From Ornithinibacillus scapharcae TW25 (lineage in GTDB: Bacteria > Bacillota > Bacilli > Bacillales > Amphibacillaceae): a DNA stretch of 64,000 bases. Below are positions 1 to 8,533 of the stretch, one piece after another. The notes under the pieces are model-generated. The model saw only the letters and a program-made list of their open reading frames with translations. It was not told the origin of the DNA and made no database searches. Position 1 is the first letter of the stretch. Each line of letters starts with the position of its first letter. The position numbers were made by a program, and so were the translations under genes. The stretch covers positions 1-64,000 of the forward strand of contig NZ_AEWH01000046.1 in assembly GCF_000190475.1 (NCBI RefSeq), in the 5' to 3' direction.

Positions 1-1242
1 AGTTGCTTCTATAAAAATCTAAAGGTTGAAAAACGTTATCTAATATTTCTACCTTTACTAATTCTTCTTCTTCAAGTCGATTTCCTTCGAAATCTACCCA
101 TACAGTAGTAAACAAAAGTATACAGACTTTTCACTATCATCTACTGTTGGTTTAAGAAAAGTTTCCGGTTTCGACATAGAAGAATCATATAACTCTCCAA
201 TATACTTATCCGTATATCCTGATAATGGCGATAACTCCGTTGATAACCTAAGCATATTACCATTAACTTGTTCTCCTATAAAGTTAACAGTTACACTTTG
301 TACATCATATATATCATTTACATCAGCCTTCAAGATAAACTTTTCACCCGAATAAAAGTATTCGTTTGGATGTCCTAATTGTCTATGATACTCTTTCCAC
401 TTTTCAGTATGATCAACCATAGGGTCAAATGTAAAAGAATAGTATTCAATATCAACAATATAGTACGTCCCACCCTTATATACTGTACCAGCATAATCTT
501 GCTGCCATACCCTAGTATCAACAGGTGGTTTAGTAACGGTACCACTCCAATATCCAGTGTGCTCTGTTCTCTGAGTATAAGTAGATCCTGCAGTCGTTTC
601 ATCACAGCTCCCGTAGATTGCCGAAGGAGGAGGGTCTGAACGGTGTGTAGTATAACCACTTCTGTACAACCAACCAGAATATACACCGTCATCATACCAG
701 ATAGGCGCTCTTTGGTCAGTTCCAGCATCACCAGTTTTAGACCATCCATAATAACCATTACCATGTTCAAAGCACGCCCAATAACTTTCTCCCCATCCTG
801 GTTTACTATCTGTAGCTTGTTTGCTGTGAGAAGGAATATATTCTCCACTTATTACATAACTTCCCCCTACTGCATAAAGATTCCCCGTATATTTGTCTCT
901 CGAGTAATAGATAGTCGATGGAAAACTACTACTACTCCCTGTCCTAGAGTCGGTTACATATTGACTATATTGATAAGGATTCCAGGTACCATTATCAGCA
1001 ATAATAGTCATCTTATCCCCGTTCATAGAGTATTCAATTGTACCATTGTTTACAGTTACACTCTTTACACCATAAAAGAAGGGTAGCTTTATAGTTCTGA
1101 CTTGCCTTGTAGTATCACTTTCCATGTGCTCTGTTCTATGCTCTAATTTAATTGGAGCAGCTTCTGTAACATCAGAATCACTTATTATAAAAAATAAAGA
1201 AGCACTGACTATAGCGATAGTCTTTAACACTAAGTTTTTCAC
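1..1242 (-). CDS. Secreted tyrosine-rich protein of unknown function, partial at window edge, frame interrupted
   Basis: The chosen start is GTG at 1242, preceded by a GAGGGGG ribosome site. Residues 1-28 form a signal peptide (basic MKNLVLK, hydrophobic core, TEAA cleavage region), so the product is predicted to be exported. The rest is rich in Tyr, Gly, Thr and Trp and looks like beta-strand sequence; I recognise no family. The frame stops at 94-96, but the next frame stays open to base 1 and reads as protein (TTVWVDFEGNRLEEEE). Adding one T to the T4 run at 114-117 (minus strand) joins them, so the gene probably continues beyond the window. The start codon overlaps the stop of the upstream NUDIX gene (GTGA), implying translational coupling. 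Confidence 0.7.
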
Positions 1243-1730
1243 CTATCTACCCCCTCATTTAAACCGATTTGTTGTTTGAGGTCCCATAATAGTATCTCAG
1301 ATGTCTCGTTATTTTCATGAAAAGGTTTGAGCTCTTCAATGGTAGCAAAATATACAGGATTATACTTAATTTCGCCACTGATTATATTTTTAACTTTTAA
1401 CAAACCGCTAAATACTAACTCCGAAATATTTTGCCCAGTTTCTTCATAAAGCTCTCTTATCGCACAATCCTTTGGTGATTCATTCTTTTCCCTTTTTCCT
1501 GCTGGTATTTCCCATTGTTTTCTCCATTTGTTATAGCATAAGAGGTATTTGTCATTACATTTTATTAGTGCATAAGAGCCAGCCAAACGGTGGTAATCAT
1601 ATATTTCAGTTTCTTTAACATCTAGATAATCAACGAATTCAAAGCCATTATTTTTGGTGATGAGCAATTTGGTCCCCCCTTTAATGAGCCCTAGTAATTC
1701 AACTTTTCTACCCCTTCTAAACATAAACAT
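1239..1730 (-). CDS. NUDIX hydrolase
   Basis: A 163-residue protein with a NUDIX box starting at about residue 77: GKREKNE, then RELYEETG. It matches the GX5EX7REUXEEXGU signature that binds Mg2+ and hydrolyses nucleoside diphosphates linked to another moiety. A WEIPAG strand precedes the box, as is usual. The substrate cannot be read from sequence. The ATG at 1730 has no clear Shine-Dalgarno, and a second ATG lies two codons later. The last codons overlap the GTG start of the secreted protein downstream, making a two-gene unit. A NUDIX enzyme coupled to an exported protein is unusual, and no shared pathway can be assigned. Confidence 0.85.
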   Translation of the reverse strand: MFMFRRGRKVELLGLIKGGTKLLITKNNGFEFVDYLDVKETEIYDYHRLAGSYALIKCNDKYLLCYNKWRKQWEIPAGKREKNESPKDCAIRELYEETGQNISELVFSGLLKVKNIISGEIKYNPVYFATIEELKPFHENNETSEILLWDLKQQIGLNEGVDR

Positions 1731-1839
1731 AATATTACAAAAAACAAAAAGACTCTAAGCATAAGAAAAAGGCGACGCCGAATGGAACAACTTGTTTAAC
1801 ATTTGAACACGTTTATTTAAGTACATGGGGAACCGACTG

Positions 1840-2070
1840 TTATCCAAAGTTCTTATGAAACCACCAAACAATAAGAATCATACTCACTATTCCCCAAGCA
1901 ACAGTACTCACTATCCACCAAATTATGGATTTGGCTTTTGTAAAACTTTCCTTGTCTTCCATATTTGCTGTTATAAAAGCCAGCTTACTCTCCATACCTT
2001 TTTTCATAGAAATGAGAACAACAAATCCGATTATTATGAAACCAATCGCTATCCAGAGTAATAAGTCCAC
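1840..2070 (-). CDS. Small two-helix membrane protein
   Basis: A 76-residue hypothetical protein. It starts at GTG 2070 with a strong GGGAGG site eight bases upstream. Hydrophobic segments at about residues 3-22 and 48-70 predict two membrane helices joined by a charged loop of about 25 residues. No family is recognised. About 90 bases upstream of the start is one copy of the 20-bp repeat found three times in this window. Confidence 0.6.
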   Translation of the reverse strand: MDLLLWIAIGFIIIGFVVLISMKKGMESKLAFITANMEDKESFTKAKSIIWWIVSTVAWGIVSMILIVWWFHKNFG

Positions 2071-2158
2071 CTTTTATACCTCCCTTTTTTCGAATTATTT
2101 TCTTTCAATCCTTTATAATTCATTTAAACTAGCCCGTTAGCATAATAACTCTATCTAA

Positions 2159-2178
2159 ATACTAACATAATATTCCAA
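2159..2178 (-). repeat. 20-bp intergenic repeat, copy 1
   Basis: Reads TTGGAATATTATGTTAGTAT on the minus strand, identical to copies at 8797-8816 and 23155-23174. It lies about 90 bases before the GTG of the small membrane protein at 2070, in the same orientation. It could be a promoter element, since TATTAT resembles a -10 hexamer, or a fragment of a dispersed repeat. Confidence 0.6.
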
Positions 2179-2490
2179 TAATAAATGAAGTATTTAAATC
2201 ATAATAAAAAGGCTCCTTTTGGATTTTAGCCCCTGATAATTTTGCCTTTTTTAAAATCTCATCCACTTCTTCTATTGAATTTTCCTCTTTCATCAAAAGT
2301 AGAATCTGGGTTATACGCAATTTCCCAAATATTATTTTCAGGGCCAGCAAAAGACGCAGAACGAAAACCCTCATTAGTATCCTATTTTTCCACCAATGCT
2401 CCTTACCACTTCAATTGTTTCAATAACCTGACTCGGGTTATCATTTATTGCAAATTAAGCTGCACCGTTACTACAATCTCGTTTAAAGGG
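2162..2490 (-). pseudogene. Degenerate VOC-fold (glyoxalase/PhnB-like) gene remnant
   Basis: No single frame is intact, but several pieces read as the C-terminal half of a vicinal-oxygen-chelate protein. They are, in order on the minus strand, FAINDNPSQVIETIEVV (after a stop), SIGGKIG, then after a frame change GPENNIWEIAYNPDSTFDERG. The WEIAYNP...DE pattern is typical of the C-terminus of this family. It is followed in a third frame by ENSIEEVDEILKKAKLSGAK, which normally precedes the WE(I/V)A block, so the pieces are out of order or derive from two copies. Stops and frame changes make function very unlikely. The family call rests on motif memory only. Confidence 0.5.
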
Positions 2491-2494
2491 GAGT

Positions 2495-2535
2495 AAAAAA
2501 AAGGCATCGTAGTTAGTTAACACCCAAGATGCCTT
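2495..2535 (-). terminator. Intrinsic terminator
   Basis: Perfect 8-bp stem AAGGCATC/GATGCCTT with a 19-base loop, followed on the minus strand by a run of T. It ends the transcript that carries the VanY-like remnant. Confidence 0.8.
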
Positions 2536-2638
2536 ATTACTGTCTGTAGGTATTGAATTTCCTGATAAATAAGTACCAAAAAGGTAATCAACAGAAGTAA
2601 GGAATTTCGAGTTATTTTTGAAGTTTTATTTAGAAGTT

Positions 2639-3028
2639 TTATTTAATAGATTCGTTAACTGTCACCATTACTCCACCCATATTGTCACCTGAAATCACAT
2701 ATTCTAACAAATAAGTATCGTTATATAACAATCCGTATCCCTTTACCAATTCATTATGTGTAAAAAGATTGACGACATCTGATTTAATACCTGCTTGGCG
2801 AACAGGATATTCACTATTAACTAAAAGCAGATTTCCTTGAAAGATTTGTTCCTCTGTAATCGTTATTTCTTGGATATTATCAGTCATACTATCCTCTACT
2901 TTATCATTTTCATATTCTTGTACTTCCACGCCTGGTAAATCTACGATTGATTCAAAAAAAGAGTCATTATTTATGAAAACAATACACATACACACTAGAA
3001 ATAAATTTAAAAATCCCCACTTTTTCAT
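2639..3028 (-). pseudogene. VanY-like D-alanyl-D-alanine carboxypeptidase, N-terminal remnant
   Basis: A 129-residue frame with an N-terminal membrane anchor (about residues 5-20) followed by NLLLVNSEYPVRQAGI and NLFTHNELVKGYGLL. These resemble the stretch before the peptidase domain in VanY-type carboxypeptidases, which trim the terminal D-Ala of cell-wall precursors. The catalytic domain (SxHxxGxAxD and the downstream His) is absent, so it cannot be an active peptidase. The sequence after about residue 105 no longer resembles the family, consistent with a deletion join. It follows a histidine-kinase remnant, matching the vanS-vanY gene order. Confidence 0.55.
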
Positions 3029-3146
3029 TTTTTAACTTCCTCCTAATTCTTCCTTGCTTAAAAGATTAGCTAAAACTTTTTAAAAAAGAGTGGGGTAAAT
3101 TTTAAATTTTTCTTAAATCAAGTAATTGAAGTTATTCTCTTCCTTA

Positions 3147-3419
3147 TTACGTTAATGTTTCGCTTTCCTTTGGTAATCGGACTTCAAAAACAGTCTGTGT
3201 TACACTACTTTGAACAGTAATTGAACCGCTGTGTTGCTCCACAATATTCTTCGCAATGAACAAGCCAAGACCAGTGCTGTTTTTGTTTTGAGTTCTTGCT
3301 TTGTCTCCAGTATAGAGCATATCAAAGACATGCGGGAGGTCCTCTGGAAGAATGTAATCTCCGTAATTCACAACTTGAACAACAACTTCCCCCGCTAGTT
3401 TAATAACATTTCTTCGCAA
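3147..3419 (-). pseudogene. Sensor histidine kinase, C-terminal ATPase fragment (VanS-like)
   Basis: A 90-residue fragment covering only the end of a HATPase_c domain. It contains VVVQVVNYGD (G1-type DxGxGI region altered), an F-box-like LPHVFDMLYTGD, and the G2 box STGLGLFIAKNIVEQHSG. No dimerisation, phospho-acceptor His or sensor domain precedes it, and the upstream frames are closed. It is a remnant. With the VanY-like fragment downstream on the same strand it suggests a decayed cell-wall-responsive vanS-vanY unit. Confidence 0.6.
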
Positions 3420-3583
3420 TCTCTTAACCTATCATCAATTTCATCATTAAATTCTAAACTAACTTACAATTAACGAAGGATTAACATACCAATTCGCAAT
3501 GCATGTAGCCGTCAATCTATTATTAAATGTATAATGTCCTATGTTTATTGACACTGTTTATTCATATACATTACTGTTTTAAC
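3420..3583. other. AT-rich stretch without a recognisable gene
   Basis: Between the kinase fragment and the hairpin at 3584. Frames on both strands are short and closed. It probably contains the eroded upstream part of the kinase gene, but no motif is readable. Confidence 0.5.
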
Positions 3584-3626
3584 TAAAAAAATGTAGTGCT
3601 AAACACAAAGTGATATAGCACTACAT
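3584..3626 (-). terminator. Intrinsic terminator downstream of yqhO
   Basis: An 11-bp perfect stem ATGTAGTGCTA/TAGCACTACAT with a 14-base loop, followed on the minus strand by seven T. It lies about 105 bases after the patatin stop codon. Confidence 0.8.
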
Positions 3627-3729
3627 TAATTATTTTTTAAATTTCCAATGTGGACTGGTCTATCTAAATCTATGACCTTTATTTTGCTATCGGTTATAAA
3701 AAAATGTTCCCTCCTCTGACAACCACATT
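3626..3729 (-). pseudogene. Possible 33-residue small protein with a frame break
   Basis: Starts with ATG just after the yqhO stop. It reads MWLSEEGTFF, then a T7 run breaks the frame; removing one T continues ITDSKIKVIDLDRPVHIGN to a stop at 3626. The second half looks protein-like, but I recognise no family, see no ribosome site before the ATG, and the end overlaps the terminator arm. It may be spurious. Confidence 0.2.
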
Positions 3730-3732
3730 CTG

Positions 3733-4623
3733 TCAATACGTCCAATTCTTTAAAAACTCAGCCGCCCTCTCTTTACCGCTCTTCATTAGTTTCTTTTTTA
3801 CCTCATCATCGATCATAAGGTCTGTTGTTCCTACATCTTGAACTGGGATGAAAATGATATTTGCCTTCTCACTTTTAGCAATGTATCTCGCGTCATGAGC
3901 CTGTTTCATAGTAGAGAATAACGCGTGTAGCATATCAAGGGCATTTTTTATTTGCTTTGGATTGTTTTGTTGAGGGGAATCACTTAGCTTTACTCCAAGT
4001 ATTGGCCTTGTGCGCTTATTGGTTTCACTTTCAAAGACCCAAATTGGAAAATTGCTCAACAGCCCTCCATCTACTATCACACTTTTCACCCTGCCTTTCC
4101 CTGTTATTTTCTTTGGTACAAAGAAATAAGGAAAACCAGCGCTCATCCGAACAGCCCGAGCAATTGGGAAATCAACAGGATTAATCCCATAAACTCCTTC
4201 TAAATCATCTGGTAAAACGACTAGTTTTCCCAGTGTTAAATCACTAATTACTACTTTTAAATAACCTACCGGCAGATCTCCAAACGTATAAATATTTCGT
4301 TCGGCAAGTTGATTATAAATCCACCTTTCAAATTTATCCCCCTTATAAATCCCCATCTGAAAATACAAAAGTAACCACCTGCTAACGGGGATATACTTGG
4401 TTATACTAGGTGGATCTAAAAATTGTTTTAGCTCGAGATCATTTAGTAGATTTTTTATTTCTTTATAGTGGTAACCTGCCGATAGTAAAGCAGCAATAAT
4501 CGCTCCAGCAGATGTCCCTGCAACACGCTCGAAATGAAGATTCCGTTCTTCAATACTTTCTAAAGCTCCGACAAAAGCAAAAGCCTTTACACCGCCCCCA
4601 GAGAAAACACCGTCTATTTTCAT
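3733..4623 (-). CDS. yqhO: Patatin-like phospholipase (YqhO family)
   Basis: A predicted lipid acyl hydrolase using a Ser-Asp dyad. From the chosen start (ATG 4623, AAGGGGA site six bases upstream) the protein has 296 residues. A longer frame to 4662 exists but lacks a ribosome site. Visible motifs are the glycine-rich oxyanion loop FSGGGVKAFA near residue 8, the nucleophile elbow GTSAG near residue 37, and the catalytic aspartate in VDGG near residue 186. The length fits the family. It lies just downstream of mntR, as yqhO does in B. subtilis. The lipid substrate and role are unknown. Confidence 0.88.
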   Translation of the reverse strand: MKIDGVFSGGGVKAFAFVGALESIEERNLHFERVAGTSAGAIIAALLSAGYHYKEIKNLLNDLELKQFLDPPSITKYIPVSRWLLLYFQMGIYKGDKFERWIYNQLAERNIYTFGDLPVGYLKVVISDLTLGKLVVLPDDLEGVYGINPVDFPIARAVRMSAGFPYFFVPKKITGKGRVKSVIVDGGLLSNFPIWVFESETNKRTRPILGVKLSDSPQQNNPKQIKNALDMLHALFSTMKQAHDARYIAKSEKANIIFIPVQDVGTTDLMIDDEVKKKLMKSGKERAAEFLKNWTY

Positions 4624-4682
4624 AAACAATCCCCTTATCGCTTTTTTATTAAATGTAAGCAATAAGGGGGAAGGTTAGAACG

Positions 4683-5102
4683 TTAATTAGTATTTCGTTT
4701 CTGAACTTCTCTAAGTTCTGAAACTCTCTTCTCATCTTCTTTAAAATATCTCACTAAGTCACCTAATCTATCGATTGAATTCCAGCTTAAATGGTGTTCA
4801 ATTCCTTCAACATCATTGTATATATTATCTTTTTCGACACCAATTATCTCCAAGAAGTCCTCTAATAACTCATGGCGAAATACCAATCGTTCACCAACTT
4901 CTTTTCCTTTTTCAGTCAAGATAAAACCTCTATATTTTTCGTAAATTAGATATTCACCTTTATCTAATTTCTGTACCATTTTTGTTACAGATGATGGATG
5001 GACCTCTAATGATTCTGCTATGTCAGAAACACGGGCATAGCCCTTTGTCTCAATTAAGTTATAAATAATTTCAATATAATCTTCCATACTTGGTGTCGGC
5101 AT
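4683..5102 (-). CDS. mntR: Manganese-responsive transcriptional regulator MntR
   Basis: A 139-residue DtxR-family regulator. [11 protein letters not shown] at the N-terminus and the winged-helix segment [20 protein letters not shown] match B. subtilis MntR almost residue for residue. Metal-site residues are visible: Asp8 and Glu11 (MEDYIE), His77 (RHELLE) and the GIEHHLSWN block with Glu and His ligands. With Mn(II) bound, MntR represses manganese importers and activates effluxers in its family. The C-terminus (EVQKRNTN) is diverged, as usual. Confidence 0.95.
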   Translation of the reverse strand: MPTPSMEDYIEIIYNLIETKGYARVSDIAESLEVHPSSVTKMVQKLDKGEYLIYEKYRGFILTEKGKEVGERLVFRHELLEDFLEIIGVEKDNIYNDVEGIEHHLSWNSIDRLGDLVRYFKEDEKRVSELREVQKRNTN

Positions 5103-5195
5103 CCTGTTCTCCTCGTTTCACAAGAATATTTTTTTATCTAAGGCAAAACTGTTTCTATATAAAGGATACAGGAAATACCAATCGGAAACAAGCCT

Positions 5196-5375
5196 TTACG
5201 TTATATCTATAATTCTCCAAAGACCACGAACCGCCCAAAACAGAATTCGGAATGGAAGAATGATTAGTTCGGGTATCCAAAATAGAACGTCCATTAAAAA
5301 ATCGCCAAACGTATAACGATCACCATGACGATGTTTTCTTGTCTTTTCTTTTTTTCTCTTCCACCATTCTGTCAT
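5196..5375 (-). CDS. Small basic membrane-associated protein
   Basis: A 59-residue protein starting at ATG 5375 after a GGAGAG site. The N-terminal 20 residues are strongly basic (WWKRKKEKTRKHRH). The remainder is hydrophobic and aromatic (FLMDVLFWIPELIILPFRIL, then WAVRGLWRIID), which suggests a peripheral or single-span membrane protein. The codon pattern and ribosome site look genuine. No family recognised. It sits upstream of mntR on the same strand with a gap of about 90 bases. Confidence 0.6.
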   Translation of the reverse strand: MTEWWKRKKEKTRKHRHGDRYTFGDFLMDVLFWIPELIILPFRILFWAVRGLWRIIDIT

Positions 5376-5453
5376 TTAACATCTCTCCTAGTTATTCATA
5401 TGTAGTTTTCATACGAAATAAGGCAATGTTTTGTTTCATTTATGGGTAATTCT

Positions 5454-6113
5454 TCACAAAAATGAGTTAACCCGATTCATATCCGTAACCAAATAAGGAT
5501 TTTCTTTTCTCATTTTTTCTACTAAAATAGCAGCCTGACTTCGGTCCTCCTTAAGTGCATCTAACTCCTTTTCCGTGATTCCAACCAATTGAAGGAAATC
5601 AACTCTACCGTGAACCGTGTCAATACCTTCAGCTTCTGTATCTTGAACTACCAATAAAGCAGTTATTTTTGATGCAGAACCAATTTTAATAGGAGTTCCA
5701 TTTCCACCAATAATTTGTAACGGTTCAAAAAATCTTTTCTGGGTATATGTATAACGAGCAAGGTTGGCAAATATATCTAGCGCCCACATACAATTTTCAC
5801 TTGAATCTTCCTTAAACTTTATTGTTAATTCATATCCCCAACCGCTCCACTCTCCGCCAAAAGATTCCTCATTTGTGTATAATTATGTAAGACCATATGA
5901 GAGTATATGTTTATATCCATTTTGTAATTGATACATACTATATCCCTCTAAATATTGATCACCACCAAAGACAGATCTGGCATGTATATTCGTCCCGAAT
6001 TGTTCAGGTCTGTGATTGGGATATAACGCTTCAAACACACTATCTATAGCATCCCACCCTGGTGCTCAATCTTCCTCTTCATTTGCTCGTTTTTTGTATT
6101 CATCTAGATTCAT
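5454..6113 (-). pseudogene. Suppressor-of-fused (SUFU) domain protein, two in-frame nonsense codons
   Basis: Reading one frame from ATG 6113 (GAGGGG site upstream) to the stop at 5454 gives a 219-codon SUFU-domain protein. It reads MNLDEYKKRA, then PGWDAIDSVFEALYPN, GTNIHARSVFGGDQYLEGYS, ESFGGEWSGWGYELTIKF and ALDIFANLARYTY. Two in-frame stops interrupt it: TGA at 6066-6068, where the family has Trp (ED-W-APGW), and TAA at 5883-5885, where Glu would fit. Both are single substitutions, not indels. Bacterial SUFU proteins are often immunity partners of polymorphic toxins. A short open fragment upstream (6145-6277, AYELLERYVRTPAKF) is not recognised but could be part of a lost neighbour. Confidence 0.8.
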
Positions 6114-6324
6114 TTCATGTTCCCCTCTTTTCGGAAATGCTAAGTTATCTCAATACAAATCTTCTGTTACCAACATTACTCTGCAATTTAAATTTTGCTG
6201 GTGTTCTAACGTATCGCTCAAGGAGCTCATAGGCTTTACTATCCGTTAGATAATCGGAAATTAGATTCTATTTCTTCAGAATAAGTTTCTTATGTATCTT
6301 AATAGGGTAAGTGTTTATAGATAT

Positions 6325-7239
6325 TCATGATTTATACCACTTCGGTTTAATACGTTCGAAGTTATCGTGGTCCTCTAAAATAATCTCAATTCTCTCTAAA
6401 GCATCCTCGAATGAGGCTGGATCATGCATTGTCGTCCAAACTATCGTGGAAAAGATATTCATTGCAGCGTATAAGGAATACACTTTCCAAAAATAGTCAT
6501 CCGGCTGACCTGAAAAATATCCCTCTATTTGTCCGATACAATAAGGTATGCTAATTCTCCTACTAAATAATGCTAGATTGTAAAAGTCATGATACGGATC
6601 ACCGTAATCGTGTCCATTAAAATCAATTATTCCTTTAAATCTATCACCCGAGAGGATAATATGTTCTAAATGAAAATCATCATGTAATAACGTATTCGTT
6701 CTATCACCTAATAACTCCATATTCTCTTCAATAAAGCTGATAATCCTTTTATCCTGTTCATGTCTGAAATGACCATTCTTATACTCATTGAGGTAATAGT
6801 TAAACTTCTTTCTCTGGCTCTCTTTCCAAATAGGTATATGTAAAGGGGCTTCTATTTGATGAATTTTATATAGTTCTTTTCCAGCTTGGATGCCAATTTG
6901 ATGTTGTATGTTACTAGAACAGTTATTAAATGCTTCAACTGCTGGAGTTCCTTCCATAAATTCGATTACCATATAACAAATGTTATCTCTTTCTATATTT
7001 CCAAATAGAATTGGTCTTTGTGATTGAATCTCCCTCTCTTCTAACTCCTGTAGTAACTTATATTCCGCTTCCCTTTTTTGATAATATGTATAGTCTGAAA
7101 TACGTAATAGATATTTGTTTCTCCCCTCCAAAACTATGTATTTATCATCAGGTGAATAACCCTTTTTCACTTTCTCCACACTTGTAAAACCATTGAAGAA
7201 GGATATGTTATCTATTACATTTTTAATGTTGTACCGCAT
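6325..7239 (-). CDS. Aminoglycoside phosphotransferase-like kinase
   Basis: A 304-residue protein of the APH/choline-kinase fold, starting at ATG 7239 with an AGGTGGG site; an upstream in-frame start at 7263 lacks one. Kinase landmarks are the catalytic loop LLHDDFHLEH (H-x-D, with His where many members have Asn) and the metal-binding GIIDFNGHDYGD, followed by PYHDFYNL. An N-lobe lysine candidate lies in YLLRISDY or nearby. The family phosphorylates small hydroxylated molecules, including antibiotics, sugars and choline. The substrate cannot be inferred, so calling it a resistance gene would be unsupported. Confidence 0.8.
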   Translation of the reverse strand: MRYNIKNVIDNISFFNGFTSVEKVKKGYSPDDKYIVLEGRNKYLLRISDYTYYQKREAEYKLLQELEEREIQSQRPILFGNIERDNICYMVIEFMEGTPAVEAFNNCSSNIQHQIGIQAGKELYKIHQIEAPLHIPIWKESQRKKFNYYLNEYKNGHFRHEQDKRIISFIEENMELLGDRTNTLLHDDFHLEHIILSGDRFKGIIDFNGHDYGDPYHDFYNLALFSRRISIPYCIGQIEGYFSGQPDDYFWKVYSLYAAMNIFSTIVWTTMHDPASFEDALERIEIILEDHDNFERIKPKWYKS

Positions 7240-7293
7240 GCTCTTCCCACCTGTAACTTTCAATTATTTTAACTAGGGCACTTTAAACGAAAA

Positions 7294-8050
7294 TTAATGC
7301 TTCTTTACAAATAGCTTACCTTTGTACTCGTTGACCGCCAACTCGTACTCTTCACCATTCTTTAAATGAATCGTCTTCGTCTCCCCTTGGTACCGTTCAT
7401 CAATGTGTACAAAGACATAATCCTCTAGTTCAACAGAAACTACTCCACCCGGTTCTCCTTCTCTCATTTCTATTAGACTATAACTAGCTGATGAGTAATT
7501 AAATATTGCAATAGCTGGGTTTCCAATCAATTTTCAATGCAAATGCCGTTAACTCACCATCTATCCATTCATCTATCTTAACTATTACTGATGTTTCTTT
7601 ATCTAACGTTAAGGGTTCGCCGTACTGATATTGTACAACTCGCCAAAGCTCCTGTTGAGTTGGATATTCATGATCTGACCAATACCCAGTTTGTGACACT
7701 CGCTCTTTTTTATCTACATTTAATGTTACACCCATGTTCGGGTTCTCTATATCATTCACCTGAAACTGGCCTACCGTATATCCTTCTACATAATGTTTTG
7801 GTAGAACAGTAAATTCCTTATCTGGGTACCTATCTTCCAAGTACTCCGTTACTATTTCGTATCGCTCAGCATGGATATTCACTTGTGAAGTAAAAAAGTA
7901 TACATAATATCCCACATAACAAAGAACGACTAACGTCATCAATGTAATCATCCATTTTTTTCGTTTTCTAAGAATAAAGCCAATAACTATTAAAACGAGC
8001 AGTAATATTAATCCAATAATAAGAAAATATATTAACTCACTAGGACTCAT
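7294..8050 (-). CDS. Membrane-anchored protein of unknown function, frame interrupted near its C-terminus
   Basis: Starts at ATG 8050 after AGGAGG. Two hydrophobic segments (about residues 5-26 and 33-53) are followed by an extracytoplasmic-type domain of about 130 residues. That frame ends at 7499 (IDWKPSYCNI). An overlapping frame from 7530 down to 7294 carries NYSSASYSLIEMREGEPGG and more, but has no ribosome site and only a TTG. Removing one base of the CCC run at 7517-7519 fuses them as DWKPAIAIFNYSS, giving about 251 residues. The most likely case is therefore one gene with an indel; a separate coupled 78-residue protein is the alternative. Family not recognised. Confidence 0.55.
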
Positions 8051-8156
8051 GTCATTATCCTCCTGATCTCCAAGATTTGAATCAAGAATGACAAATAAGA
8101 CACTTACAAGAAAAGTAATGCTATCGCTTCTATTTCTATAGGATCAATTAGAAGTA

Positions 8157-8369
8157 TTATAAAAATTTACTGCTTAATCCTAAATAAACTAGACCAGAAA
8201 TCACAATAAATCCAATTAATAATATAGCCTTATTCCTGTTAGACCAGTTTTTCACCCAACCCCATCTCTTACTGTCTCGGTCTAACCAATAGACATCAAT
8301 AATTACTGTTAAAATAATGAGTATCAAAACTAATATAGGACCCATGAGTACATTCAGTCTCCTTTTCAT
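8157..8369 (-). CDS. Small two-helix membrane protein
   Basis: A 70-residue hypothetical protein with hydrophobic segments at about residues 9-28 and 48-67, separated by a charged Trp-rich loop (WLDRDSKRWGWVKNW). The ribosome site is weak (AGTGG). No family recognised. It lies in a run of small minus-strand membrane-protein genes. Confidence 0.5.
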   Translation of the reverse strand: MKRRLNVLMGPILVLILIILTVIIDVYWLDRDSKRWGWVKNWSNRNKAILLIGFIVISGLVYLGLSSKFL

Positions 8370-8394
8370 CCACTAATATTCCTGTTTTAATTCA

Positions 8395-8508
8395 TTAATA
8401 ACTGATGAACGAATTGTAGGTAAAGTGAGAATTAATGACTGTTGTAAAGCGTTGGCGTTTTCCCCGGGTGATTAACTTAACCAAGTCGAGTAATTCCTTA
8501 TCGGTCAT
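8395..8508 (-). CDS. Possible 37-residue peptide
   Basis: ATG at 8508 preceded by a strong GGAGGT site with seven-base spacing; reads MTDKELLDLVKLITRGKRQR and continues to a TAA at 8395. The good ribosome site argues for translation, but the length is short and no relative is recognised. It may be the surviving N-terminus of a longer lost gene. Confidence 0.35.
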   Translation of the reverse strand: MTDKELLDLVKLITRGKRQRFTTVINSHFTYNSFISY

Positions 8509-8533
8509 CACTTACCTCCATAATTCTATGGTA

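Noticed and set aside
375-1086. Long frames opposite or within the secreted-protein gene
   Set aside because: They have no ribosome sites and unnatural composition; they are shadows of the minus-strand gene.
5883-6068. Selenocysteine or pyrrolysine readthrough in the SUFU gene
   Set aside because: One stop is TGA and the other TAA. No SECIS-like hairpin was identified after the TGA, so nonsense mutation is simpler.
6325-7239. Aminoglycoside resistance gene
   Set aside because: The APH fold is shared by many kinases, and the catalytic loop varies from known resistance enzymes. Substrate cannot be inferred.
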